The position numbers and the translations under genes are program-made. Shown here in pieces: positions 44,245 to 56,231 of a stretch of 64,000 nucleotides of DNA (within the stretch, counting starts at the first letter, position 1; each line of letters begins with the position of its first letter). The stretch is from Diphasiastrum complanatum. Lineage: Eukaryota > Streptophyta > Lycopodiopsida > Lycopodiales > Lycopodiaceae. The notes below the pieces were generated by a model. That model worked only from the letters and a program-made list of their open reading frames with translations, was not told where the DNA came from and searched no databases. The stretch spans positions 17,494,149-17,558,148 of the forward strand of contig CM055106.1 of NCBI GenBank assembly GCA_029204225.1, given 5' to 3'.

Positions 44245-47200
44245 ATGTCTTCAATGGGTTCATCCTTGTTGGAACCAAGTGAAAGATTGTCCACTTCAAA
44301 CTATTCAATTTGGAAAATGAGGATGGAGTCCATCTTGATCCTTCAAGACATGATGGACATAGTTCTTGGCCTTGAAGAAGAACCACAAGTTCTTGAAGAG
44401 GTTCAAAAATACAAAAAGAGAGCTAGGATGGCTCTCCACTACATTAAGATGAATGTCTCTAATGAGATAGGTACTCATTAGAGGAGTTCTAAATCCAAAA
44501 AAGACCCTTTGTAAAGATTCTTTTTATTATTTTTCTCAAATTTTTCTTACACATGGACCAATCAAAACACTCAAATTTGAAATCTACGTAACGTAACTTT
44601 TTGAGTCCACATTTTGATTCCATACTAAAAATGGCATAACTTTTTAGTGGTAAGTCCGAATTTAGCAAAGTTTAGTGCATTAGAAAGCGCTCAACAAGAG
44701 CTTTCCAATGATATGTTAGATGACATAATTTTGAACTACGATTAAAAAGTTATGGCAAGTCAAAAGTATTAGTGTTATATTATTTTAATAATAAAAAAGG
44801 CATCTTGCACGAATTCTTAAAGGGTCTTTTTGGAACTCAAAACTCCTCTAATGTGTACAACAGCCAAAGAAGCTTGGGATTTCTCAAGACTATCTATGAG
44901 GCTAAGAATACCTCTAGTCTTCTCACTCTTAGAAATCAAATTTTTCAAAGTAGCCAAAAGAGTGATGAGAGTGCATCTAGTTATGTTTTGAGAGTAAAAG
45001 ATATTCATAGAGAACTTGCTTGTATTGGTGATTCCATAAATGAGATAGTTCAAGTCATTCTCAATGGCTTGAGAAGTGAATTTGATAACCTTGTCCAATC
45101 CTATGCCATTAAGGAGGAGCTACCAAGTTTGTAGGCTCTCCAAAGTGTGCTAATTTCAGAAGAATCAAGACAAGAGTACAAGATCTTGAGGATGGACAAG
45201 CTCTCTCTCACTCATAATGATGGCAAAGCTCTCTTTGCCAAGGATAAGCACAAAGGGAGGAGCAAGAACCAACATCAACAATCCTCAAGCAAGGACAAAG
45301 TCAAATCCAAAGACAAAGATGAGGAGGAAGATGATTTCTCTAATGCTTCATCATCCAAGCTCAAGAAGAAGAAGATTAAGTGCTTTTATTGTGGCAAGAA
45401 AGGCCATTATGCCACCAATTGTTTCAAGAAGAAGAATCAACTCAAGCAAGCCAACATTACCAATGAGAAGGAAGACACTATTGCAAGTGATGGAGAGGGA
45501 TCTCTTATGGTCTCTAGTTTCTCATCTACTCCTTTCAAGAAGGACGGCCTATGGTATATTGATAGTGGAGCCTCTTCACATATGTGTAGCTCCAAGGACT
45601 CTTTCTCTTCTATTGCACCTTATGATGGAGTCAAGAAATCAATTTACACAGCAAATGATTTTGAATGTCCTATTGAAGGCATAGGAAACATTCCCTTGAA
45701 GCTTGCATCCTCTAAAGTTCTTTCTCTCTCTAAAGTTCTTTATGTACCTAAGCTTACTAAGAATCTTATTAGTGTTGGCCAATTGCTTGATAATGGCCTT
45801 GATGTAAAATTCAATGTTGATACTTGCACTATCAAGAAGAATGATGAGATACTTGCATTAGGATCTAGATTTGGAGGCATCTATAAACTAGATCCAAATG
45901 AGTATGTGAATGCTTGTAATGTTGCGCTTGTGAACAAGCTCTCTATGGAGGGATTATGGCATAGGAGGTTGGGACATCCTAACTACAAATCCATGCTCTC
46001 TATGATCAAAGAAGCCAAAGCTATTGGCTTGCCAAAGTCATTCTCCAAGAAGATCAAGCCTTGTGAGGCTTGTGCTATTGCTAAATCTCACAAAGAGCCA
46101 TTTACAAGATCTTCTATCAAAAGCAAGCATCCTTTGGAGTTAATCCACTCGGATGTGCATTTCTCATCAACTACAAGCAAGGGAGGAGCCACTTGTTTTG
46201 TTACTTTTATTGATGATTTCACAAGATTCACTTGGATGTATCTTCTTGCTTCTAAATCTATGGTGTTTGATCATTTCCTTATTTTCAAAGCTTATGTAGA
46301 GAAGCAATTCTCATTCAAGATTAAAGCTCTTAGAAGTGATGGAGGTGGGGAATAATCTCCAATAAATTTCAAGTTTTTTGTGAGCTTGAAGGCATCAAAA
46401 TAGAGTTCTCTTGTGCCTACTCTCCTTCTCAAAATGTAGTGGCCGAGAGAAAGAATAGATCTCTATGTGAATGTGCAAAATCTATGAGAATTGAGGCATC
46501 TTTTCCCAAAGATTTTTGGGGAGAAGCCATTAATTGTGCAAATTATCTTTGCAATAGGCTCCCACATATAGCTCTTGGAGGAAAGTCACCATATGAAATC
46601 TTATATTTGAAGAAGCCTAAGGTTGATCACCTTAGAGTTTTTGGATGCATATGCTTTGTCCATATTACCTTGGAAGCAAGGAAGAAGGAAGATCCTAGTG
46701 CATGCAAAGGGATCATGGTTGGATACTCATTTTATACTCTCTACTTCTCAAGTTATTGAAAGTAGAGATGTTCTCTTTCATGAAGATCAACACTCATCTT
46801 TTGAAGAGGCCAAGATCAAGAAATCTATGGATGCATCACCAACTATTGATTTTGAAGACAATCATGATGTGATGGGGTCGATATTTGAAGAAGACTCTCC
46901 TCAAATTTTCTCACCAAGAAGATCCATGAGAGATAAATCCAAGCCTAAGAGGCTCTCATATGTTGACAAAGGCAAACAATTGGATCTTGATTCCACTAAT
47001 TATGTTTTTTATGTCTCTCATGAAGAGCCAAAGAATGTACAAGAGGCACTCAATACCAAGGAGTGGTATGATGCCATGAAGCAAGAGTATGATGCATTGA
47101 TCACCAACAATACTTGGGAGCTTGTGGATCCTCCATCCAACATGCATGTTATTGGTTGCAAGTGGGTATGTCGGATCAAGTTCAATCATGATGGCACCAT

Positions 47201-48363
47201 CAACAAGCATAAAGCAAGATTATGTGCCAAAGGATTTGGTCAAATCCATGGCCTTGATTATGAGGAAACCTTTGCACCCATTGCAAAGATGATGACAATA
47301 AGAATTCTTATTTCTCTTGCTTGTTTCTTGAAGTGGAAGGTGTCCCAATTAGATGTATCCAATGCTTTTCTAAATGGTTATCTTGAGGAGGAGATCTATA
47401 TGGAACAACCTCAAGGATTCATCAAGGATGAGTCCAAAGTGTGCTTGCTCTTCAAAAGTCTTCATGGACTCAAGCAAACACCAAGATCATGGTATTCAAG
47501 ACTTAATTCTTTTCTTATCTCACTAGGATTTACTCTTAGTGACTATGATCCTTCCATGTATCTAAAGTTTGTTGATAGCAATATTGTCATTCTGCTAATT
47601 TATGTTGATGACATTATTCTTTGTGGAAGTTGTATCAAGCTAGTTGATGAAACTAAGCTAGCACTTGGATGTGAGTTTAAAATGCAAGATCTAGGAGAGA
47701 TACATTACATCCTAGGCCTAGAAATTGATTTTTATGAAAATCATGTCTTTATATGCCAATCTAGATATGCTCACTCTATGTTGAAAAAATTCCATATGGA
47801 GAATTCTAAGAGCATAGATACTCCAATGGAGCAAATTGTAAAAGATCCTAATAAAGGTGATGAAAGATCCTTTGAGGACATCACACTTTTTAGGAGTCTT
47901 GTAGGCCCCTTGATTTGGCTTACGATTACTAGGCCCGATCTAAGTTTTAGTGTGCACAAATTGAGTAAATTTATGCAAGATCCTAAGATCCATCATTGGA
48001 AGATGGCCAAGAGGATTCTAAGATATGTATCTTCATCTTGTGGTTATGGTCTACTCTATAAAAGTGAAGATCTATCCATTGTTGGCTACTCGGATTCGGA
48101 CTTTGCAAGTGACAAGATGGATCAAAAGTCTATTAGTGCATACACTATCTTTCTTGGAGGCAATCTAATATCTTGGCTTTCCAAAAAGCAAGATACTATA
48201 CCTCTCTCTTCATGTGAGGCCGAGTACAAAGCACTCACTACAACTACCAAAGAGGTGCTTTGGATCAAGAGGTTATTAATGGAGCTAAAGTTCATTAAGG
48301 AAGATGATCTACCAATGATCAAGTGTGATAACATCTCAGCCCAAGCTCTTGCCAATAATCCCA
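44245..48363 (+). pseudogene. E3 gag-pol, interrupted by a MITE and several lesions
   Basis: Gag begins at the ATG at 44245 (MSSMGSSLLEPSERL), is cut at 44470 by a MITE with loss of about eight codons, and resumes near 44855 (KEAWDFLKTIYEAKNTSS in one frame). A TAG at 45132 falls in ELPSL-x-ALQ. Then follow zinc knuckle CFYCGKKGHYATNC (near 45382), protease WYIDSGASSHM, pre-integrase LWHRRLGHPN with CEACAIAKSHK, and integrase (HSDVHFSS, RSDGGGE with Asn to Gly). Frameshifts occur near 46350 and 46730. Integrase end ERKNRSLCECAKSM, RT YVDDIILCGS (near 47605) and RNase H SDSDFASDKMDQKS, SSCEAEYKAL and CDNISAQALANNP follow, where it stops short. A non-functional copy. Confidence 0.9.
44476..44853. 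mobile_element. MITE-like insertion in E3 gag, about 378 bp, terminal inverted repeats
   Basis: Left end CATTAGAGGAGTTCTAAATC and right end ...AACTCAAAACTCCTCTAATG are inverted repeats of about 35 bp, including a shared AAAAAGACCCTTT / AAAGGGTCTTTTT block. A second internal inverted pair, GGCATAACTTTTTA near 44632 and TAAAAAGTTATGGC near 44742, allows a longer fold. No coding capacity. The gag frame is interrupted exactly here, which proves it is an insertion. A clear target-site duplication is not visible and about 24 bp of gag are lost, so the superfamily is unassigned. Confidence 0.8.
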
Positions 48364-48369
48364 TATTTG

Positions 48370-48909
48370 TAATGCTTTTGTTCGATGAATTCTAAGAGGT
48401 CAAATAGGATTTAGAGGTGGAACCACGTGAGGTCCAATAGGAATTTGAGGTGTGCTTGAATATAGTCCAATAGAATTAAGAGGTGCATGGACCAATGGTT
48501 CAATAGGATTAAGAGGTGACAAAGTGTGGTCCAATCATAGTTAAGCATAGTGGTAGCTCGTGGATCTACTAGTATCATTGTACTCCTCATTTTGAAGCTA
48601 ATTGATTTGGTGATTATATGGATTTTGAATGTTATTGGATTTCTAGCTTTCTCTCTCTACCCGAGAGCTCATGATCATTTTTCTCTCTCTACCCGAGGAG
48701 AGCAGCTTGTTTTCACTTAGAATATTTTTTAATACTTCCCACACGTGTGAGTGAGAGTTGGAAGTGATTGAATGCATGTAGTAGTGTGTTTTTGCCATAG
48801 GATCTAAGATTGACCTTGAATCTCAATCTAGTCTTGATCTTGGTGCATCTACACACCTTAGGAGATCACAGGTACATGTAGTGGACAATACACACGTGTG
48901 AAATCAACA
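48370..48909 (+). repeat. E2/E3-type LTR, 5'-truncated
   Basis: Matches E2 LTR from its interior (GTAATGCTTTTGTT...) to the end CACACGTGTGAAATCAACA. It starts within 10 bp of the broken E3 RNase H. Confidence 0.85.
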
Positions 48910-49800
48910 AAAGGATCCATATTTGAAGATCAATTCAGCCCATGGACTCAAGCCCATCATGCTTTTATCAAGTTAGTTTTGAGGAGGAGTGTTGGAATTG
49001 GCAAAAGCTAACTTGATCAAATCTTGTACGTACCATAATGACTTGTACCTATCATCATTAGAAATGTGTGGAGCCTATTCCCATGTGTGAAATCTATGCC
49101 TAAAACATTTAGATAGATCAGATAGGTTTTACATCTCATTTAATTTGGAAACTAGTGGTTAAATTGGCCAAAAATTAGTTTAGTAGTATTATGCCACTTG
49201 GCACCATTCTAGTGGTAGAAAATGCTATATCACATGTGTAGGAGTGATCTCCCACGTCTGAAATGTCAAGCATAAAGTTCAGATCCATTGTATATAGTTT
49301 TTATTTGAGTCAAATGTCAAATCTCCTAGATTATAGGAGTTATCTCCTAGATTGTAGGAATCTAGAAGGTCAACACTAGCCACTAATGATGATGTGTCAA
49401 ATTAGTGGAATCTTAGCCAAAGTGGATATGGATAAGCACTATGAGTTTTCTGGCTTAGAGAGAGATTATGAAGATTTTGTATATCATCCATGTAAGATCC
49501 ATTTGAAGGCTAATGATGAGAAACATTGATTTGGGAGCAATCTTGGTGTTTTCACTCTCTTAAGCAACTTCTTTGTAGATGAATGCTTAGGATTTCTTAA
49601 GTAAACTTATTTTCTATTATCAGATTTGTAGTGGCTATACTTCACACATGTGAAGCCTTTGGATCATTATTTTTGGTTGTTCTTGCTTGGATATATAGAA
49701 ATTGTCAAGTAGAAGCTAGATTTGGATGCTAGTTTTGATATAGATCAAGATTCCAAGTTTCCAATCACTCTTATTGATCATTTGTAGATCAAATTGAGTC
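48910..49800 (+). mobile_element. Copia element E4, RNase H tail and 3' LTR
   Basis: 48910-48980 encodes KDPYLKINSAHGLKPIML, the usual C-terminal end of copia RNase H in this group. GAGGAGGAG precedes TGTTGGAATTGGC at 48990, the LTR start. The LTR body shares long stretches with the minus-strand LTR at 40475-41007 (CCTAGATTGTAGGAATCTAG, GGATATGGATAAG, CTTGGTGTTTTCACTCTCTT). It includes palindrome pairs near 49062-49092 and 49228-49262 and TTCACACATGTGAAG near 49641. Its 3' end is not resolved. Confidence 0.7.
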
Positions 49801-49836
49801 CATTACTCTGAAATTTCACATTTTCGACCCAATGAT

Positions 49837-50560
49837 CATATTGAATCGGGTCTAATTTTTTTGGGCATGTTTGACCCTAGATTGGATCGGATTAGGTTTG
49901 ATTTTCTCGGGCATCTTCGTTCCTAGATCGGATCGGTCGGGTCTAATTTTTCCGACCCTGAAATAATCCGAGCCTTTGTATATTTTCCGACCCTTTGTAT
50001 ATTTTTTGACCCTTTGTATATTTCTGATCCTTTGTATAAATCTGACCCTTTGTACTGTCAACTCGGAAATCTGACCCAGGTCACGACGTTGACAGTCCGC
50101 CTACTTCTATACATAACTATCTGGCAAAAATGACTTACCTAATGTAGGACGAATGTAGTTAATCAAGTAGATTAATGTCAGATTTCAATGTATTGATCAT
50201 CTGACTTCCAATCATCAAGGAAGATCTACTGGAGTCAGTGCTCTGATCAAGTTATCATCTTGTAGGCATTTTGTTGTAAATAGTTAAGTTAAGTTTTTCA
50301 ATCAATACCGAGTTTTGATTATTATCAGAGTGCATTTTTGTGTCTACATTAATTGCATCCACATTAGGCATGCATATTTACCCTTTCTTGAACAAAAGTC
50401 CATTATGGATAGAGAAGTCATCAACACTCTTTTTATTCTTTCTCCCAAATTGATCACCTTGTAAATTAGTCTTGCTTGATGAGTCTACTAGTACTCTCTT
50501 CTAGATTGGTCCAAAATGTGGGTTTTTCTCACAAACACCCCTCAGGGAAAGAAAAAAACT
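49837..50560. other. No gene seen; minisatellite at 49967-50055
   Basis: Contains an ATCGGATCGG/GGGTCTAATTTTT repeat zone and a five-copy minisatellite. The sequence is otherwise AT-rich without motifs. Confidence 0.4.
49967..50055. repeat. Minisatellite, about 17-18 bp unit, five copies
   Basis: Repeated (C/T)(C/T)GACCCTTTGTATATTT units, decaying to the right (TCTGATCCTTTGTATAAA). Confidence 0.85.
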
Positions 50561-50823
50561 GTGCTTATCTCAGTGAGGGAAAGTTTGTTCACTTCACCTA
50601 TTCGACTAAGTGCATCAGCCACACGATTGGTGAGTCCTTTAATATTCTGCACTTCTAAGTTGAATTCATGCATGAGTTCTGTCCATCTGGCCTTTTGACC
50701 TTGAAGATCATTTTGATTACAAAAGTATTTTAGAGGTTGATGATCCGTGTTCACCAGGAACTTATTACCGTACAAGTAATGCCTCCATGATTTCAGAGCG
50801 AGGATCATCGCAAAAAGCGACAT
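50560..50823 (-). pseudogene. Ty3/gypsy RNase H fragment (chromovirus-like)
   Basis: Encodes LFAMILALKSWRHYLYGNKF, LVNTDHQPLKYFCNQNDLQG, RWTELMHEF and VADALSR, the C-terminal part of gypsy RNase H. It differs from the gypsy RNase H at 33790-34113, so it is from another lineage. It is joined directly to the truncated end of family U copy B. Confidence 0.85.
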
Positions 50824-50829
50824 CTTTCC

Positions 50830-52655
50830 AAAGATTGTATGTCACGGTAGAAGACTTTCCAGTCTGATTGGATAAATACCTTCTAGATTTTGTACCTCCA
50901 ACAGATGGCTTGTTTGGAACGTTCCCTGATTTACTTGATAGTTTTTCACTTTTTTCTATTTTTATATTTCCCTTGTGCAAACCCGCTTTTGAAAGTACTT
51001 GCTCTAATCTCTCAATTCCAATTCTAGAGGCCGATTCAGGTTTGGTATTCCAGACATACAAAATATGATTGTAAATCAATTTTTCAATAATTCGTACCTC
51101 AGCATGCAATGTGCATACGTGAACATTGATGAATGGAATTGCCAACACAGGTCTAAAGTTCGGATCCTCTCGATCTCTTGTTGGACCAACTCTTGATCTT
51201 GTCAAATTCAAGTCTTTACAATTCTTCATACAATACAAACAAGGATGTTTAGTATTTTCCCCATGCAAAACATTATACATACATTTCAGTGTCTTTAAAT
51301 CACCTGCAAGATGCCATAAAATTTGAAACGTGCCATAGTTTGGCACATATATTTTGTTTCCACCCATGTACTCTTCAATAATCTCCACATAATTTGATGT
51401 CGAAAAAATTCACGACAAGATAGCATGGTGTTCTTTTAAAACCTGAAAAGTAACAAACACATACAAAGTTACGAACATTGACATTAGCAAACTTAGGTGA
51501 TAAAATACAGTAATAAGTAAAATTGATATATACTTGAAATGCTGGTAACCACCATATTTCATTCTCTGATTGAACACTAAATGATGAATCATCTGCATCA
51601 TTTTCAATATTGTTTAATGCTCTGTTCATACAGGTGACACTTACCCGTTCCAAATTTTGTCCTTTAACAATTTCAGACTCATCAAGTTTAATAACCAATA
51701 TCAATTTTCCTTGGACTTCTCTTTCAAATATTTTGTGATATTTAATCATGTATGCCACTACTTTGTTAATATCCAAAAATAAATTGTTGGACTCATTGTA
51801 TTCCAATGTTCCACTCTCACATGTATACAATTTCTTGATATGAAATGGTTCACCTATAAGCATAGTCATGCTCTCATTAAAATAATATCTTGTTTTTTTT
51901 ACTCTAAACGGACGAAGAAGAGGTAGCTTTCGAATCTTCACATGTGCAAAGTCTTCTTGTACAATTTTAAACAATAGAGTATATGCTTTATGACTAATTC
52001 TTGAATCATCACATGCTCCCTGGATAACTCTTGCATCCAAGACATTGAATGCTCTTCATAATCACTACATCAATATCATTCTTAATCTTGTCATAACGAG
52101 AATTCTTTAACATTTCTTTTGTAGTTTTTGTTGACAATATGGCACCCAAAGATTTTTCAATACTCGTAGAATCTTTAAAATGTTCTCTCGCCACCGAAGA
52201 TGATCTGCAAGATATAATAAATACTAAAATTGATCTTTAAAAAAAAGCAAGCATTAGAAAAACAAGCACATAAAAACTTAGCAAGCATGTCATTGCTCTT
52301 TTAATTAATACTTACTTGAACTCTTGAATCCTTTTCTTCTTGTTTCCAATTCTTGATGACAGATCATCTACGTCTTTTCTGGAAGTCATTTGTGTTTTCT
52401 TATATTTAATTTTCTCCTGAGAACTTCGCCTTCAGCAATAGCACTCAAGGTTTCCCTTTTAAGATTCTCAACATCTCTCAACATAACTTGATTGGATATT
52501 TGAAGATCAACAACAATAGTTTGTAATTCTAATATATTGGAGCTCAATGTCATATTCTCGTATATTTGTTTCTGCAAATTTTCTTGAAGTATTGACTTCT
52601 CATTGTTTGTTTGAATCAACAAATACTCCAATACTTGTGTTCGCTTCTGAGAACT
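50830..52655 (-). pseudogene. Family U transposase-like gene, copy B
   Basis: Exon 1 (52655-52316): coiled coil QVLEYLLIQTNNEKSILQEN ... VVDLQISNQVML, then in another frame RKDVDDLSSRIGNKKKRIQEF; donor GTAAGT. Intron 52205-52315 (111 nt). Exon 2 (52204-51534): SSVAREHFKDSTSIEKSLGA, a frameshift near 52040, then DARVIQGACDDSRISHKAY, FHIKKLYTCESGTLEY, KLILVIKLDESEIVKGQNLE and SENEIWWLPAF; donor GTATAT. Exon 3 (51442-50830): VLKEHHAIL, a stop, then YGTFQILWHLAGDLKTLKCM, HPCLYCMKNCKDL, FINVHVCTLHAEVRIIEKLI and a basic tail, cut by gypsy sequence. D-E, CxxC and C-LH--R-EK residues recall eukaryotic DDE transposases, but I cannot assign a superfamily. The 5' end is removed by a copia LTR. Confidence 0.6.
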
Positions 52656-53193
52656 TTTCACACGTGTGAACCAACTGCAAGTACAAAGGATCAAGAGAAT
52701 GAATGATTGCACACTAAACAAGCTTCTATTCCAAAAGCAATGAGATGGAAAACATTGGCAAGCTAGTTAGCATGAAGGCAAGAGCATTCATCACAATCTA
52801 ACTATCATTACACCTCAAATGGATGAAATGGAAGCTTTACTTGAAGAAGTGTTTCTTGAGGTACAAAGCCACGTTATTTATAATACAAGAGGCCTTCTAA
52901 AACTCGTGGAGAGAGAGAACAACCTAGATGCCACATAGCCTCTACCTCTCTACTAGATGACAAAAAGAGAAATGGATAAGACTTGAGAATCGCTCTTTTT
53001 GAGAATCCTTTGACCTACAAGAGTAGCCTCAAATGCTTCTTTATAGGTTCTAGACCTACACATCACTATGAAGACTAAAATCTAACTTGATTCTAATTGG
53101 AAAGCTACTAGACTAGTCTATCTCAAGTTTGGACAAACCCCAAAACTTGAATCTCTAAGTTTAATATTATTTTAATTTTACAATATTTTCACA
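52655..53193 (-). repeat. 3' LTR of a minus-strand copia element
   Basis: On the minus strand it starts TGTGAAAATATTGTAAAATT at 53193, just after the RNase H end, and runs to about 52655, ending with GGTTCACACGTGTGAA. It is a different LTR type from 40475-41007. It interrupts the 5' end of family U copy B. Confidence 0.7.
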
Positions 53194-53214
53194 TCCTTAA
53201 AATAAAAATAATAT

Positions 53215-55437
53215 TTACAATACTAAGGACTTGTAGATCAAGCCAAGATTTGATCTATGTCTCTCAAAGTCCTTCTTAGCTAGAGGCTTGGTGAGTAAAT
53301 TTGCATAACAACTTGAAGCTGATACATGCTCAAGGAGAATCTCACCATCCATAACTTTTTCTCTTACATAGTGGTGTGCTACCTCTATGTGTTTACTTCT
53401 TGCATGGAAGATTGGATTACTTGCAAGATATTGGGCCGAGATGCACTCACATTTGATGCAAGGTATTTCCTCCTCTTGAATAATCCTGACCTCCACTAGT
53501 AATCTTTTGATCCAGATGACTTCCTTTGTAGTGATAATCAAAGCCTTGTACTTGGCTTCACATGAGGATCAGGAGATAGTGTCTTGCTTCTTAGATTGCC
53601 AAGAGACAAGATTACCTCTCAAAAATATTGTGTAAGCACTTGTGGACTTTCTATCCACCTTACCACCTGCAAAATCCGAATCTGAAAAGGCAACAAGGCT
53701 TAAATCATGTCTTCCATAGCCTTGAGTAGATGCAACATATCTCAAGATTCTCTTCCCCTTTTTCCAATCATGGATCTTTGGATTTTGCATGCTTTGACTA
53801 AGCTTATGCACACTAAAACTAAGATCAGCCCTAGTAATAGTGAGCCATATTAAAGAGCCTATTAGACTTCTAAAAAGTGTGATGTCCTCAAAGGATGCTT
53901 CCTCACAAGTTTTAGTGTTTTTAACATTAGACTCCATAGGAGTATCTATGCTTTTACAATCTTGCATTTTAAACTTCTTAGGCATAGATCTTACATAACT
54001 CTCTTGAGAAATGAAAGCTAAGTCATTAGAGATCTTAATCTCTAATCCAAGTACATGATGTAAAAATCCAAGATCTTGCATTTTTTGGTATCAACAAGTA
54101 AATCCATGTTGCTTCCACATAATAGAATGTCATCAACATAAATAAGCAACATGATTATATCATTACCAACATGTTTAAGATATAATGATGGATCATACGA
54201 ACTAATCTTGAAACCAATAGAAAGAAGATAAGTGTTCAACCTCTCATACTAAGCCCTTGGAGCTTGTTTCAAGCCGTAAAGACTTTTCAAAAGTAAGCAT
54301 ACTTTTGATCCTTTGCCATTCACAACAAAACCTGGAGGTTGATGCATATATATTTCTTCTTCTAAGTAACCATTTAAGAAAGCATTGGAAACATCAAGTT
54401 GAAGCATTTTCCAATCATAAAAGCAACAAATAGTAATGAGAATTCTAATGGTTACCATCTTTGCTACGGGAGCAAAGGTTTCTTCATAATCTATATAGCC
54501 TTTAGCACAAAGCCTTGCTTTGAAATTATTGATTGATCCATCATTATTGAGCTTGATTCTATAGACCCACTTGCATCCAATGACGTGCTTGTCATTAGGT
54601 GGATCTACAAGTTGCCAAGTCTCATTTTCATCAAAGCTTCATACTCGGCTTCCATAGCTTTGATCCGATCCTTTGATTGAAGAGCTTCCTCCACACTTGA
54701 TGGTTCTTTAATGGAAGTGTGAAAAGCATGTAGAGAACTTGAATCCTCCACTTGTTTGTCTTTTTCCAAGTAGTTGAGTCTTCTAGGCTCGGATCTCTCT
54801 CGGTTTGATCTTCTTGGAGTCATTGGTAGACTCGGCTTCTCTTGTGATCTTGGCCCCAACAAGTCTTCATCTTGATCAATACTTGATGAAGAGACTCCTC
54901 CTTTATGAATAAGCTCTTGAGATTCCTGCACATTGTCCTTCATGTACATTCGATCTTCATGGAAGATCACATCTCTACTTATCATAGTTTGATTAGTAGA
55001 TGGAACAAAAATCCTATAGGCTTTACTTGAGTAGCCTATCATAATGCCTTTAAGAGCATTAACATCTTCTTCTTCTTTTGTTTCAAGAGGTACATGTACA
55101 AAGCATACACATCCAAATGTTCTAAGATGATTGACCTCGGGTATCCTTCCATAGAACTTTTCATAAGGTGAAATATCTTCTATAGCATGATTTGGCAAAA
55201 AATTGCAAAGATAGTTAGCACATCCTATTGCTTCTCCCCAAAAATTAGAAAGAGAGGCTCCTAGTCTAAGTGCCTTTGCACGTTCACATAGAGTTCTATT
55301 TTTTCTCTCGGCCACTCCATTAGATTGAGGAGATTAGGAACAAGTGAAATCTCTTATAATGCCAAAATCATTACAAAAGTTTATGAACTTTGTGGAGATG
55401 TATTCACCTCCATTATCACTTCTCAAAGTTTTAATTT
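53215..55437 (-). pseudogene. Ty1/copia integrase-RT-RNase H, minus strand
   Basis: Read downwards in several frames. Integrase: LRSDNGGEYIS (near 55420), MAERKNRTLCERAKALRLGA, NYLCNFLPNHAIEDISPYEK and FGCVCFVHVPLETKEEEDVN. Linker with [26 protein letters not shown]-type block near 54550, [61 protein letters not shown] (near 54140) and MQDLGFLHHVLGLEI. RNase H: SDSDFAGGKVDRKSTSAYT, TKEVIWIKRL and ASNPIFHARSKHIEVAHHYV. At least four frameshifts or stops. Gag and protease are missing; at 55440 it is joined to the truncated LTR. Confidence 0.9.
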
Positions 55438-55439
55438 TG

Positions 55440-55577
55440 ACTCAAATGAAAGCTAATCAAAATGGATCTTAATATTACAAGTGTCATTTCACACATGTGG
55501 ACAGGTCCTCACACATGTGGATCCACATAGATGTCAAATTACATCAAAAACCATGTGAAAATTGCTAAATTCTAACA
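55440..55577 (-). repeat. Truncated LTR marking the right boundary of the 40475-55577 composite
   Basis: 137 bp nearly identical to the first 137 bp of the LTR at 40475-41007 (starts TGTTAGAATTTAGC at 55577 on the minus strand), with the same palindrome pair. The remainder of the LTR and the primer site are deleted. Gypsy G1 coding sequence resumes at 55578. Confidence 0.85.
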
Positions 55578-56231
55578 AAAGGCTCACAAACTACTCTTCT
55601 CAAGATCTACATCAAGATCAAGCTTGTCAACAATCAGAAATGCAACATCAAGCATTTACCATAAGCAATCACCAAGTAGGGAGACGGAAGAAGAACACGC
55701 AATATCACTCTATCACACTAACACATACTGAATATACCCTTAATATATTCTCTAATGCATCAGACTTCGAATTAATTTATTTTAAATGCTATGAGAATAA
55801 TGATTCATCGGATGACGAAGAAGAATTCTTCGATGCCTGCAATACAGATGCTGATATAATTATAAATAAATCAAAAGTTGTAGACAAGAATTTTGAGAAT
55901 TCTAATCAAGATACAGATGATGAATCTGACGAATCTGAACAAGAATTTAATAACAAACACCAAGCTGACGACAAGAATAAATCCATGGAGTGAGCCATGC
56001 GTGAAATTCATGGCCATACCAAGGCCAGTATGGCAGAAGGTATAATTTGCGAGATTCTACAAAGCTAATTGAACTTGCACCTGAGAAATTTGTGCATGTT
56101 TCTAAGTCCCTTGGAGAGACAAAATTAGCAGAATTTACTGAGCTATTGGAAGAGTACCAAGATGTATTTGCATGGTCGCTCGAAGACTTGAAGGGAATAC
56201 CTGCTCAATTTGGCGAGCACCACATTGATCT
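55578..56231 (+). pseudogene. Gypsy element G1, middle part (acidic region and RT linker)
   Basis: 55578-55993 encodes a Gln/Ser-rich then strongly acidic segment (DSSDDEEEFFDACNTDADII). After two short interruptions, 56047-56231 encodes ELLEEYQDVFAWSLEDLKGI, then PAQFGEHHIDL, the conserved linker just before gypsy RT. It is cut at HIDL by the C2 LTR and continues at 62390. The protease expected between these parts is not recognisable. Confidence 0.8.

Larger units (their letters stand above)
43015..48909 (+). mobile_element. Ty1/copia element E3, both LTRs truncated at their 5' ends
   Basis: E2-type LTR sequence at about 43015-43488 ends GTGAAATCAACA and is followed by a perfect primer site. 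The internal gag-pol runs 44245-48363. LTR sequence returns at 48370-48909. Compared with the complete E2 LTR, the left copy lacks roughly the first 320 bp and the right copy roughly the first 250 bp. The RNase H frame stops in mid-domain where the right LTR copy begins, so this end is a recombination junction and not a normal polypurine/LTR boundary. Confidence 0.8.

Noticed and set aside
40475-55577. A clean target-site duplication for the composite
   Set aside because: The flanks GAAGC and AAAGG do not match, so I did not claim one.
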